The notes: generated by a model not told the origin, from the sequence alone. A stretch of DNA of 64,000 nt from Loktanella sp. Alg231-35 (GCF_900143545.1 NZ_FREV01000002.1:372018-436017); one strand, 5' to 3'. Shown: positions 17,690 through 26,595, counted from the first letter of the stretch. Numbers and translations: made by a program.

Positions 17690-18757
17690 ATGAGGCCCGT
17701 TTTGCGCATTCTCGCGATCACAACCATGCGCAACGAGGCCCCGTTCATCCTTGAATGGATTGCGTACCACCGACATATTGGTGTCACGGATTTCCTTGTT
17801 TTTAGCAACGATTGTGACGATGGCACGGATGCGTTGCTGGACCGGCTTGATGCGATGGGCGTTCTGAGCCACGTGCGCAATCATTCCGGTGGCAAGAAAA
17901 CCGTGCAATGGCGTGCGCTGACCAAGGCGCAGCGGCATCCGCTAACGCGCGATGCTGATTGGATCTATGTCACTGATGTGGATGAGTTTTTATGCATTCA
18001 TGCGGGCGACGGTAAGATCGCTGATCTGATGGCGGCGGTACCTGAAGCAGAAGGCTTTGCCATTCCATGGCGCATGTTTGGTAATGCCAGTGTGCAAGTG
18101 TTTAACGATACGCCGGTCACTGACCAATTCACCAAGGCAGCCCCCAAAGCATTGGTTTGGCCGTGGCGTGCGGTGCAGTATAAATCGCTTTATAAACAAA
18201 CCGGTACATATGAAAAATTGGGCATTCATCACCCGAAAGCATCAAGCGCTGACGCAATGACCCATTGGGTTGATGGCAACGGCAAACCCCTGCCCCGGCA
18301 CCTGGGTACTGTCGTTCCAACGACCGATCCGCGCTATGGCCTGGCGCAGATCAACCATTACGCGCTCGGTTCCGCTGAGAGTTTTCTGGTCAAGGCCGCC
18401 CGCGGCAAGCCCAATCACACCTCTGATCCGATTGATTTGGCCTATTGGTCAGATCGCAACTTCAACACGGTCACCGACACCCGCATCCAGCGGCACGGCA
18501 AGGCCATTCGCGATGGAATTGCGGCGTTGATGCAGGACCAAACCGTGGCAGAGCTGCATGCGGCTGGCGTCTCCTGGCGCAAGGCAAAGATCAAGGCACT
18601 TTTGCGTACCTCGGACTATTTCTATCTGATGGCCCGGATCAGGCAGATGCCCGAGACGCGGGTGCTGGATATGGGTGAGCAGGTTTCACTGCTTAAGCAG
18701 TTATTCGCAATCCGGCGCGAGATTGCACAGCGTAAACGCGCAGAAAAAAATCAATAA
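17690..18757 (+). CDS. Glycosyltransferase family 2-like protein (Glyco_tranf_2_4 type)
   Basis: 355 residues from the ATG at 17690; upstream codons in frame do not resemble the family and the ribosome site is weak. The N-terminal fold reads ILAITTMRNEAPFILEWIAY, then LVFSNDCDDGTDALLD, and the metal-binding DXD is DVD (96-98) in WIYVTDVDEFLCI. Later blocks (IPWRMFGNA, INHYALGSAESFLVKAARG) match the same family. It probably transfers a sugar from a nucleotide donor to a surface glycan. No membrane segment is seen. It is a paralogue of the C-terminal half of the gene at 18767-21082, with which it is convergent, 9 bases apart. Confidence 0.85.
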   Translation: MRPVLRILAITTMRNEAPFILEWIAYHRHIGVTDFLVFSNDCDDGTDALLDRLDAMGVLSHVRNHSGGKKTVQWRALTKAQRHPLTRDADWIYVTDVDEFLCIHAGDGKIADLMAAVPEAEGFAIPWRMFGNASVQVFNDTPVTDQFTKAAPKALVWPWRAVQYKSLYKQTGTYEKLGIHHPKASSADAMTHWVDGNGKPLPRHLGTVVPTTDPRYGLAQINHYALGSAESFLVKAARGKPNHTSDPIDLAYWSDRNFNTVTDTRIQRHGKAIRDGIAALMQDQTVAELHAAGVSWRKAKIKALLRTSDYFYLMARIRQMPETRVLDMGEQVSLLKQLFAIRREIAQRKRAEKNQ

Positions 18758-18766
18758 TATCAGTAT

Positions 18767-21082
18767 CTAATGCTTGGTTGTCTCAGGCAAATCGACGGTA
18801 AAGAACCACTCCGCGTCGGGGTCTTTGTCGGTGATGTCGTTGGGCAAAGAGTCAGGCCCAGCCAAATACACATGGGCCCCAAAATGCCCATGCAGACGCG
18901 AGAGCTTTTGCAATCTGTCGCCAGTAAGTTGGCCATAGAAATGCGCATAGGCCGGTGTATCGCGCAGCTCTGTGATCTTGGTCCGATGTGCCGTAACGGC
19001 TGACGCGTGGGCTGCGGCAATCTCTGGATCGGACATGAGTTTAGCCAACGTGCCCCGCATCAGCGGAAGGTTTTTCCTAATGGAATCATCTGTTTCCACG
19101 TTGTTATTCATCCGAAACCAATATGCCAAACCCTGATCCCGATCGACATGGTTCACGCGCCCGCGGTCACGCTTTACCAGAAAACTCTCGGCGGAGCGTA
19201 CCGCGTAATGGTTCAGCTGCACGAGATCATACCCATAGGTCGCCGCCGTCGAGCGCCAGCCGTTGCGGAACATGTTGCGGGGCATCACCTGCCCTGATCC
19301 GTTCACCCAAGTGATCTTGTCCCAAAGCTGCGGGTTCAGCCCTTTGGGGCGATGCACACCAAGTTTGCGGAATATCCCATTGTTTAAAAACAATGTTTTG
19401 AAACCCCATGCTTGATGCGGCTTGCGGGTGTCTTCATGGGCGCAAGACTGGAACTGTTCGGTGATCGGTGCATCGTTGAACCCAGCCACATCGCCGTTCC
19501 CGAACAAACGCCATGTCATGGAAATTAGGTTCGCATCTGGCACTGCCGCAAACAGCGCATCCAGCGTGCCGTCGCCTACTTTGATGTTCACATATTCATC
19601 GACGTCGATGCAGGTCACCCATTTTGCCTTTTGAATGATTGGCTCATCCTCGGCCATTTGCAGTGCCGCATGTTGCGGGCGCAGCCTCATTTGCTGAAAC
19701 TTGTTGTCCCGATGGGTCACGATGCCCTTGTCCATCAACAAATCAAGCATCGTATCGGTGCCGTCAGTGCAATCATTGGTATAAACAAGGATATCGTCAA
19801 ACCCGATGGCCCGGTGATAGGCCAGCCATTCAAGGATAAACGGCCCCTCATTCTTCATCGTCGTGATAATCGCCCGGCGGCCCCTGCCCTTAGGCACATT
19901 CCTAAGCTTCACCTTGGGCGCGCGGAGGGCCTTGTGGCCAAAGGCGTCTTTGGCCTGCCGTCGCAGCGCGTCATCTTCGATCAAGGAACTTTTGGGCACG
20001 ATGGTTGAAACACTGTCGGTGGGATGCCGCAGCGCCATATGCCGATGAAAACGCTGGATCTGTCGTGGGTCGGCCAGCGCGTTTCCGATCCGCAGAAGCC
20101 GCCAAGTGGCGTCTTCGGGCGCTTTGGACGGGGCGATGCACCAGCGTTTGCGCCCCCGGTCTGCATCGAACTGCGTGCAGATATGGTCGCCAAAATGGAT
20201 CTCGCGCGCGTTGCGCAGGCGCCAAGGATAACAATGCTGTCCAATCAGCGCCACAACACCGTTTTGGGCGGCAATCGATTTGTCAAATACGGTGTCACCT
20301 TCGGGTACAAGCAGGTCATGCACTTCGACGTTGGCTGCGGCGCGCGCTTGCCCCAGAAAGCGGTCCTTGGCGATCTCGAACCAGTTGAGCGCACCAAGTG
20401 GTGCCGCCCAAGGGGCTGGCGGCGGGATTTTCATACGGTCTTTGCCGGGCGCACCGGGCGCACAGAATGGGTGCGCTTCGGCTGGCAAATTGGGTTTGCC
20501 AAGTGGTGTATCACTGCGCAGGACCATCACCGTGCAAGGCTGGTCCAGCGCCGCAAGGCCCTGCTCCAGCTCTGCGTCAAACGATGGGTCGCTGTCGGGC
20601 ATGGCGCGGTCAAGAAGCACCACCCCTTGCAGGTCTTGGGTGCGGATATGGAATTGCAGCCAGTCCCGCACGATCCGGGCGGGTTCACCGTTTCGGATGG
20701 CAACAAAGGCGTTGCGCCCTTCAAAGATATCCTGTTCTGGTGGGCTTGGCGTGACCTGAACCGGCTGTTCACTAATGAAAAACACAGGCGCGTCGCCCGC
20801 AGGACATTGATAGCTGAGAACCACAGACCCACCGATGCTCTTGGCATCAACAAGTGCCCCACCTTGCGGAGCCGTGATGGCGGCAGGGTCCGCCCCATCC
20901 AAAAAATATAGCGTCACCCGGCACCGGTCGCCCGACTGCTGCATGACCATATCAATCAAGTGGTGGTCGCCCAGCACCTGCCCCGTCAGGCGGCGATGGA
21001 TCACTGTGCCAGCCATCACTGGCCGATTTGCAGGCTGCGGGTCTTCATAGCTGATCTTATTGGGGCAATTGCGGATCAACAC
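18767..21082 (-). CDS. Large glycosyltransferase with intact C-terminal GT domain and degenerate N-terminal copy
   Basis: 771 residues. The C-terminal part (about 402-690) is an intact glycosyltransferase like its neighbour: IITTMKNEGPFILEWLAYHR, LVYTNDCTDGTDTMLD, and DVD (493-495) in CIDVDEYVNI. The N-terminal part (about 124-350) has a faint copy of the same layout (FVAIRNGEPARIVRDWLQFH, then VVLLDRAMPDSDPSFD) but the metal-binding DXD is replaced by EVHDLLVPEGDT, so it is probably not catalytic. The frame starts with GTG at 21082 without a clear ribosome site; an ATG at 21016 is an alternative. A glycan-building role is inferred from the neighbours. Confidence 0.8.
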   Translation of the reverse strand: MLIRNCPNKISYEDPQPANRPVMAGTVIHRRLTGQVLGDHHLIDMVMQQSGDRCRVTLYFLDGADPAAITAPQGGALVDAKSIGGSVVLSYQCPAGDAPVFFISEQPVQVTPSPPEQDIFEGRNAFVAIRNGEPARIVRDWLQFHIRTQDLQGVVLLDRAMPDSDPSFDAELEQGLAALDQPCTVMVLRSDTPLGKPNLPAEAHPFCAPGAPGKDRMKIPPPAPWAAPLGALNWFEIAKDRFLGQARAAANVEVHDLLVPEGDTVFDKSIAAQNGVVALIGQHCYPWRLRNAREIHFGDHICTQFDADRGRKRWCIAPSKAPEDATWRLLRIGNALADPRQIQRFHRHMALRHPTDSVSTIVPKSSLIEDDALRRQAKDAFGHKALRAPKVKLRNVPKGRGRRAIITTMKNEGPFILEWLAYHRAIGFDDILVYTNDCTDGTDTMLDLLMDKGIVTHRDNKFQQMRLRPQHAALQMAEDEPIIQKAKWVTCIDVDEYVNIKVGDGTLDALFAAVPDANLISMTWRLFGNGDVAGFNDAPITEQFQSCAHEDTRKPHQAWGFKTLFLNNGIFRKLGVHRPKGLNPQLWDKITWVNGSGQVMPRNMFRNGWRSTAATYGYDLVQLNHYAVRSAESFLVKRDRGRVNHVDRDQGLAYWFRMNNNVETDDSIRKNLPLMRGTLAKLMSDPEIAAAHASAVTAHRTKITELRDTPAYAHFYGQLTGDRLQKLSRLHGHFGAHVYLAGPDSLPNDITDKDPDAEWFFTVDLPETTKH

Positions 21083-21172
21083 AAGTCTGCATCATGCCCG
21101 ACCATGGGGGCATTTAGCAGTTGACGCTGACCTGCGTGATTTGAAACAACCCAAGTCGCAAAAGGGGACATG

Positions 21173-23386
21173 ATGGCACGGGTACGCGAAGTTGGAACGC
21201 TCTGGATTGGCGGTGCCCTTAGCTGGATGGAGCAGCTTTGCCTGAAGTCCTTTGTCGATCAGGGCCAGAAGATCACCCTGTTTTCCTACGAAGATATCCC
21301 CAATGTGCCCGACGGTGTGATCCGCCGTGACGGGCGCGAGATCATCGATACTGACGATTTTATCAAATACGAGCAAAAGAACAGCTTTGCGCTTTTTGCT
21401 GATTGGTTCCGCCTGCATATGATCCACCAGAACCCCGGCATGATCTGGGTTGATACGGATGTCTATTGTCACCGGCCTATGGATTACGCCAGCGACTATG
21501 TCTTTGGGTTTGAGTTGCCGGGCGAAAAGCGTGTGAACAACGCGGTGTTGGGCCTGCCTGCCGACAGTGAGATGCTGACGCAGATGTTGGCGTTCACGTC
21601 GGACCGCACATCGATTGCCCCGTTTCTGCCGCGTGGCAAACGGCGCGACATGCAGGCACGCGCGGATGCGGGCGATCCGGTACATATCACCCAGCAGCCT
21701 TGGGGTGTGTGGGGGCCATTGATGGTGACCCATTATGTGCATGCGTTGGGTTTGCAGGACCATGTGCAGCCGCTCAACGCCTTTTACCCGCTGACGTTTC
21801 GGGATCGGACCAAGTTTCTGCGCCGTGCTGAACTGGCAGAGGGTCTCATCACGGATGAAACAACCGCGCTGCATCTCTGGGCCTCCAACAAACGGCAATT
21901 AGGCAATATTCACAGCGGCCTGCCCCCCAAAGGCAGCTATCTGGACATGCTTGTGCGCAAGCATGGGATCGTCCCGCATCAGGCCCCGATCAAGGGGCGT
22001 GGTGTTGCGGTCTTTGATGGCGCATTGGTGGATGATGTGGACCTACGCGATGTGCAGTCAGTCGCCGACATCAGCGGTGGGGCCAAAGGGCTTTGCCTTG
22101 CTATGCACCACAAATTCGATTGCGATGTGCATCTGGTGAACGTGGACAAGCGTGGCGCGTTTCAGGGTGATAACGCCGATTGGATCGCCCCATACATCAC
22201 CTTCCTGACCGACAATGACGTGGAACCAGAGCGGATCAAGGTGATCCGGCAAGCCGACGCGCTGCGCCCCGTCGATGTTGTGCTGAACCTCGCGGGGTTT
22301 GGCGACCGGCACAAGGTCAAGTTCCTTGCCCCCCTTCTTGATGGCTTACTGCATTCGGACAGCCGGTTGTTCACGGATATCCGCAAAGGGTCCGGGGCGT
22401 TCCCCTTCCTGCGCGGCTATGGTGATAACATTGTGCTTTCGACCCATGACAGCGACGGTAAACCTGTCTCGCGGATCCGGTTGACGCCGATTGTAAAAGA
22501 GGCCCCGGCAAGCAACGCCGCCGCGTGGTCGGCTATTGCGCAAAAACTTGCAGGGAAAGACGGATGGTATCTGGATGGGCCGCATGGCCATAGTTTTCTG
22601 TATGCGCCGCAAAGCACAGACACTTTGGTTGTGACCTTCGATAACCTCGACATTACCATGACGAAACGCGATGACCGCCGCCCCTGGGGCTATGATCTGA
22701 TCACGCAGCAAGGTTGGTCAATGCTGGGCGTGCTGGCTGGGGGGTGGACCTGGTACCGCGATCCTTGGGTCTGCGCCCAATTCGACCGGTTGCGGGATGA
22801 GGGGTTTTTCAAGCAATTCAAACGGGTTGTGTTCTATGGCGCATCCATGGGCGGTTATGCGGCCTGCGCCTTTGCGCCCGCGGCACCGGGGTGCGATGTG
22901 GTGGCGATCTCGCCCCAATCCACGGTGGATAAGACGGTTGTGCCTTGGGAAACGCGCTACAAAGTGGTCTGGGACCGGGATTTCACCGGCCCCTACGGCG
23001 ATGCCGCCGAAGTGAGTAAAGCCGCGCGGCAAGTGTCGTTGATCTATGATCCTTATGAGCCGCTGGATGCCCAGCATGCGGCACGGTTCACGCATGACAA
23101 TGTGCAGCGGCTGCGCGCGCCGTTGCTCGGGCACCGTTTGGGCAGTTCGTTGAACCAGATGGGGATCCTCAAACCGATCATTCTGGGGGCATTGGATGGC
23201 ACGCTGACCTCTGCGGATTACTATCAATTGCTGCGACAACGGCGCAGTTCGCCGCGCTATCAGCGAGAGCTGTTCAAGCGCGCAGTGGCCAAGGGACATA
23301 TCGATCTGGCCAAGGCGTTGGCCGCCTATGTGCTGCAGCGCAATCCCAACCCCGGTGTACGGCGTGGACTGCGCGACCTCGGCTAG
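21173..23386 (+). CDS. Three-part fusion: GT32-like sugar transferase, Rossmann methyltransferase-like domain, alpha/beta hydrolase
   Basis: 737 residues from the ATG at 21173 (AAAGGGG ribosome site; an ATG one codon earlier is too close). Residues about 1-250 resemble sugar-transferases with a DXD motif (FALFADWFRLHMI, then MIWVDTDVYCHRPMD). Residues about 275-440 look like a Rossmann, methyltransferase-type fold (SVADISGGAKG, HLVNVDKRG, DVVLNLAGFGDR). Residues about 460-700 are alpha/beta-hydrolase-like, with nucleophile elbow VVFYGASMGGYAACAFAP and a late SLIYDPYEPLD acid and histidine region. The middle domain call is tentative. Function unknown; glycan synthesis and modification by one polypeptide is inferred. 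Divergent from the large glycosyltransferase, 90 bases apart. Confidence 0.75.
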   Translation: MARVREVGTLWIGGALSWMEQLCLKSFVDQGQKITLFSYEDIPNVPDGVIRRDGREIIDTDDFIKYEQKNSFALFADWFRLHMIHQNPGMIWVDTDVYCHRPMDYASDYVFGFELPGEKRVNNAVLGLPADSEMLTQMLAFTSDRTSIAPFLPRGKRRDMQARADAGDPVHITQQPWGVWGPLMVTHYVHALGLQDHVQPLNAFYPLTFRDRTKFLRRAELAEGLITDETTALHLWASNKRQLGNIHSGLPPKGSYLDMLVRKHGIVPHQAPIKGRGVAVFDGALVDDVDLRDVQSVADISGGAKGLCLAMHHKFDCDVHLVNVDKRGAFQGDNADWIAPYITFLTDNDVEPERIKVIRQADALRPVDVVLNLAGFGDRHKVKFLAPLLDGLLHSDSRLFTDIRKGSGAFPFLRGYGDNIVLSTHDSDGKPVSRIRLTPIVKEAPASNAAAWSAIAQKLAGKDGWYLDGPHGHSFLYAPQSTDTLVVTFDNLDITMTKRDDRRPWGYDLITQQGWSMLGVLAGGWTWYRDPWVCAQFDRLRDEGFFKQFKRVVFYGASMGGYAACAFAPAAPGCDVVAISPQSTVDKTVVPWETRYKVVWDRDFTGPYGDAAEVSKAARQVSLIYDPYEPLDAQHAARFTHDNVQRLRAPLLGHRLGSSLNQMGILKPIILGALDGTLTSADYYQLLRQRRSSPRYQRELFKRAVAKGHIDLAKALAAYVLQRNPNPGVRRGLRDLG

Positions 23387-23396
23387 GATCGAGACC

Positions 23397-24113
23397 CTAG
23401 GGCTGCATACGAATTCTATCCAATTCAGCGATTGCTTGCGCGCGGACCTCGGCCACTGGCGCGAGGGCATCAAGCTGGATCACATGCGCGCCTCGCCCTG
23501 CCATATGCTTTGCGGCCTGCTGCATGACAGATCGCCTGTGTTCGAATGTTGTTACGTCACCATGCGCCTTTTTTACCCGCGTCAGGATTTGCGCTTGGGT
23601 TTTCTTGGCTTTGACACGCTGCGACAAACGCGCGACGGCGCGTTCAAAGGCCTGTTTGGCTGGTAGATCAACAAAAATAACAGCGTCAGGCACTGGTATG
23701 GCATGACAGTAAGCATCTAACTGATCTGCCAGCTCTGGTCTTTTGGCCAGACCATAGACCCCGCGATGCAGGAAGCCTTCATCGACGACAGCAATGTCAC
23801 TGAGCGCGCGATTTGCTGTATACGTCTGAAAATCAATCGCAGTGGCGACCAGCAATGCCTTTTGCGCCAGTTCCGCATCGAAAATCATGTCAATGAGCGG
23901 CATGCAATCGGAATAAGATGCGCGAAACTGCTCTAGACGATAGATTGCCCTTGGCACTGTATTTCGGCGAACAAAGCCTGGAAGACCTGGATCCTGATCC
24001 GCAATGCTACCGATGGATTTCAGCACAACATCCAAGTTGCCGTAGTGCTGTGATATCTGCGTCGTCAACGTTGATTTGCCGCTGGCCGGTAGGCCCAGCA
24101 ATTCAACAAACAC
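23397..24113 (-). CDS. P-loop kinase-like protein
   Basis: 238 residues. Walker A is GLPASGKST (residues 7-15), with strand VELLGLP before it and an acidic strand IAVVDEGFLHRG (about 107-118) as probable Walker B. AVIFVDLPAKQAFERAVAR fits the base-binding/lid region of nucleotide-kinase-like folds such as thymidylate or deoxynucleoside kinases. The substrate is unknown; proteins of this look are common in polysaccharide clusters. It follows the methyltransferase gene by five bases on the same strand, so the two form a small operon convergent with the three-part fusion gene. Confidence 0.7.
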   Translation of the reverse strand: MFVELLGLPASGKSTLTTQISQHYGNLDVVLKSIGSIADQDPGLPGFVRRNTVPRAIYRLEQFRASYSDCMPLIDMIFDAELAQKALLVATAIDFQTYTANRALSDIAVVDEGFLHRGVYGLAKRPELADQLDAYCHAIPVPDAVIFVDLPAKQAFERAVARLSQRVKAKKTQAQILTRVKKAHGDVTTFEHRRSVMQQAAKHMAGRGAHVIQLDALAPVAEVRAQAIAELDRIRMQP

Positions 24114-24118
24114 CGCCT

Positions 24119-24757
24119 CTAGACCCGTTCGCAGAGGATGTGGCGGATCTCTGATGTTTTGTCGGCGACATCCTTGACCTTGCGGGCATCAATTTCCTTA
24201 AAACCGTATTCGGACAGCATGTCGCGCGTTTGATCAACCGACATGCGGCTGCCCATCCGTTCATCATCCGGTGGGATGACATAGGGTTCGGTCAATTTCA
24301 CGCCAAGCTGAAGAATAGCGAACTTGCGGGTCACGCGGGCGAACTCTGCAAGGGTTTTCTTCACATCGCGGTACAGGATGATATCGCGCAAGAACCGGGT
24401 GCTGACTAACAAGTCAAATTGCCCGTCCTCGTAAGGAAGCTCGTGAGATAGCCCGGTGGTGGTGGTGCATTTGTCAAATTCAACGCCAAGCAGTTCCTGC
24501 GCCGAACCGATCATATCCTTCGAGGCATCCAAGCCAAAAACGTCATATCCCCGTTCAAGATAATATGGCACGAAACGCCCTGTCCCAAAGGGGATATCAA
24601 CGACGCTAAGATCACGTGGCAAGCCGGCAAGCAGGTTTTTCATCTCGTCTTGTTCGATGGTCCACCAGGGTTGCTTGGTCCTGACCGCTTCATAATCGGC
24701 GGCCATTTTGCCGTAGTAGCGGTCCCCCTTGACCTTTTGCATCCGTGTTTTTGCCAT
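24119..24757 (-). CDS. Class I SAM-dependent methyltransferase
   Basis: 212 residues from the ATG at 24757, which has an AAGGA ribosome site; earlier ATGs in frame lack one. The SAM-binding motif is SVVDIPFGTGRFVPYYLERG, followed by FGLDASKDMI and the FDLLVSTRFLRDI motif, all in the Methyltransf_11/25 pattern. The substrate is unknown; modification of a glycan or lipid is suggested only by neighbours. First gene of a two-gene operon with the P-loop kinase. Confidence 0.82.
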   Translation of the reverse strand: MAKTRMQKVKGDRYYGKMAADYEAVRTKQPWWTIEQDEMKNLLAGLPRDLSVVDIPFGTGRFVPYYLERGYDVFGLDASKDMIGSAQELLGVEFDKCTTTTGLSHELPYEDGQFDLLVSTRFLRDIILYRDVKKTLAEFARVTRKFAILQLGVKLTEPYVIPPDDERMGSRMSVDQTRDMLSEYGFKEIDARKVKDVADKTSEIRHILCERV

Positions 24758-25007
24758 CTTTTCGTCCTTCGCTTGCGGCATGCCGCACAAATTCATGCAT
24801 TTTGAAATGTCTACAGACCCACGCAGACAAATGGTAGTCCCCAGAACCAGCACCGGATTGAATTGCTGGTATCTGGCGCGCGTTGACCCGTTTCAAACGG
24901 CTGTGGGATGGGTGCTTGGGGCAACTAAGTGTTGCAACGCACCACGGTTTATGGTCCGCATCCAAATACCGTTTTAACCAATAGCTAAAAGCTGTTAGAG
25001 ACACCGC

Positions 25008-25451
25008 ATGACCCGTTCCATTCTGATCCTCAACGGCCCGAACCTGAACATGCTTGGCACCCGCCAACCAGAAGTTTACGGGCCGACGTCGCTTGCCGAT
25101 ATCGAAGCGCTATGCGTTGCAAAGGCGAAAGAGATGGGTGTCACCATCGATTTTCGTCAAAGCAACCACGAAGGCGCATTGATCGATGCGATCCATGCCG
25201 CGCGTGGCGTTCACGCCGGGATCATTTTAAATGCCGGGGCCTATACGCACACCTCCGTTGCGCTGATGGATGCGATAGCGAGCGTGGCCTTGCCTGCGGT
25301 CGAATTGCACCTGTCCAATATTCATGCGCGTGAAGAGTTCCGCAAAACCTCTTATATCTCGCGCGTTGTTGTGGGGCAGATCTGCGGGTTTGGCGCGGCT
25401 GGTTATCCCCTCGCGATGGAAGCACTTATTTCATACATCGGGGATAGTTGA
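25008..25451 (+). CDS. aroQ: 3-dehydroquinate dehydratase, type II
   Basis: 147 residues, normal for the dodecameric type II enzyme. It dehydrates 3-dehydroquinate to 3-dehydroshikimate in the shikimate pathway. The start ILILNGPNLNMLGTRQPEVYG holds the catalytic Tyr and the flexible loop Arg; NPG-type residues (IILNAGAYTHTSVA) and VELHLSNIHAREEFR with the catalytic His complete the site. It overlaps the ATG of the LuxR-type gene by one base, so the regulator is translated from the aroQ message. Confidence 0.96.
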   Translation: MTRSILILNGPNLNMLGTRQPEVYGPTSLADIEALCVAKAKEMGVTIDFRQSNHEGALIDAIHAARGVHAGIILNAGAYTHTSVALMDAIASVALPAVELHLSNIHAREEFRKTSYISRVVVGQICGFGAAGYPLAMEALISYIGDS

Positions 25452-26212
25452 TGACCGCAGTTGTGAAGGCGCTTGAAAAGCTGACAAACGCGAGCACGGT
25501 TGAAGAACTGTGGGATATCCACACCCGTCAGATGGCGGCCTATGGGTTTGATCGTCTGATGTACGGCTACACGCGTTACCGCACATCCACCGGGCTGGGT
25601 GATCCGCAGGACTGGGTGCTACTGTCGACACAAAGCCGCGAGTATATGAAGGTGTTCTTTGATGAAGGCCTGTATTACCACGCCCCGATGCTCCGGTGGG
25701 CATTGGCCAACAACGGTGCCTGTAGCTGGCGCTGGATGATGGATATGAACCGCGTTGATAACCTGACCGCCAGTGAACTGCGCGTAATGGACTTCAACAA
25801 ATCGATGGATGTCACCGCCGGTTACACGGTTAGCTTTCGATCCATCTCTGAGCGGACCAAGGGTGCCATTGCCCTGACCGCCAAGGCCGGGATGACGCAG
25901 GACGCGGTTGAGCAGGTCTGGGCGAAACATGGCGACGATATCATCGTGATGAACAACGTCATGCATCTCAAGCTGCTGACCCTGCCCTATTCGGGTGAAC
26001 GGCGCCTGACAAAACGCCAGCGCGAGGTGTTGCAATGGGTCGGCGATGGCAAGACGACGCAGGATATCGCTCTTTTGCTTGGACTGACTGCTGCGACTGT
26101 GGAAAAGCACTTGCGATTGGCGCGCGAAGCGCTAGACGTCGAAACAACAGCGCAAGCCGTTCTAAAGGCTGCGTTTTATAACCAGATGTTTGTGATCGAC
26201 GCCGATCTTTGA
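25451..26212 (+). CDS. LuxR-family regulator with altered autoinducer-binding pocket
   Basis: 253 residues. The N-terminal half (about 10-165) aligns with the autoinducer-binding domain of TraR/LuxR and the C-terminal half has a LuxR-type helix-turn-helix (LTKRQREVLQWVGDGKTTQD, then TAATVEKHLRLAREAL). Aligning the segment YMKVFFDEGLYYHAPM with TraR WRSLYFDKKFDALDPV, the ligand-contact residues Trp57, Tyr61 and Asp70 become Tyr65, Phe69 and Ala78, while Pro79 and Trp93 are kept. No luxI-type synthase is in the window. It may respond to a ligand other than a standard acyl-homoserine lactone, or to none. Start overlaps the aroQ stop. Confidence 0.88.
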   Translation: MTAVVKALEKLTNASTVEELWDIHTRQMAAYGFDRLMYGYTRYRTSTGLGDPQDWVLLSTQSREYMKVFFDEGLYYHAPMLRWALANNGACSWRWMMDMNRVDNLTASELRVMDFNKSMDVTAGYTVSFRSISERTKGAIALTAKAGMTQDAVEQVWAKHGDDIIVMNNVMHLKLLTLPYSGERRLTKRQREVLQWVGDGKTTQDIALLLGLTAATVEKHLRLAREALDVETTAQAVLKAAFYNQMFVIDADL

Positions 26213-26265
26213 TGACATCTTGTTGCGTTTGACGCCGCGGCAAAAGACACAAGATTTTCCAAATG

Positions 26266-26290
26266 GTCAGGTTTCCCTGACTTTCTTAAC
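26266..26290 (+). terminator. Terminator after the LuxR-type gene
   Basis: GTCAGG-TTTC-CCTGAC stem (6 bp, 4-base loop, 26266-26281) followed by TTTCTT, 54 bases after the luxR-type stop. Confidence 0.55.
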
Positions 26291-26532
26291 GTTAGGTAAA
26301 CGGGCATTCTGAACATGTTCCGTGAGTGGTGGCCTAAGGCCTGGGAACGGCAGCTCATAAACCCTGTGATTTCAGGGCCCTGTGATTTGCATGTTGGCGC
26401 TGCGGGTTTGCCCGTTTGCGTCAGCGCCCACGATGGCGCCGGTCCTCGTCCCGAAATGGCCCGGTGTGATTACCGTTGCGGCTCTGCATCGTCTTCCCGT
26501 AGCAGAGTCGCACTTTTCTCCCCAGAAAAGGG
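26291..26532. other. Unassigned segment between luxR-type and tsf genes
   Basis: About 240 bases bounded by two terminators, with no recognisable protein. Short open frames exist on both strands, none with a clear ribosome site. A near-tandem repeat of CCCTGTGATTT occurs at about 26363-26389. It could hold a small gene or RNA, or nothing. Confidence 0.35.
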
Positions 26533-26569
26533 AAACGGCCCGCGCGTATGTATTGTATGCGGGCCGTTT
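26533..26569. terminator. Terminator after tsf (works in both directions)
   Basis: Perfect 11-bp stem AAACGGCCCGC / GCGGGCCGTTT with a 15-base loop. It starts 26 bases beyond the tsf stop on the minus strand; the longer T run is on the plus strand, so it also stops plus-strand transcription. Confidence 0.75.
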
Positions 26570-26595
26570 TTGCATTTTCAGGGTCTTAGGGTCGT

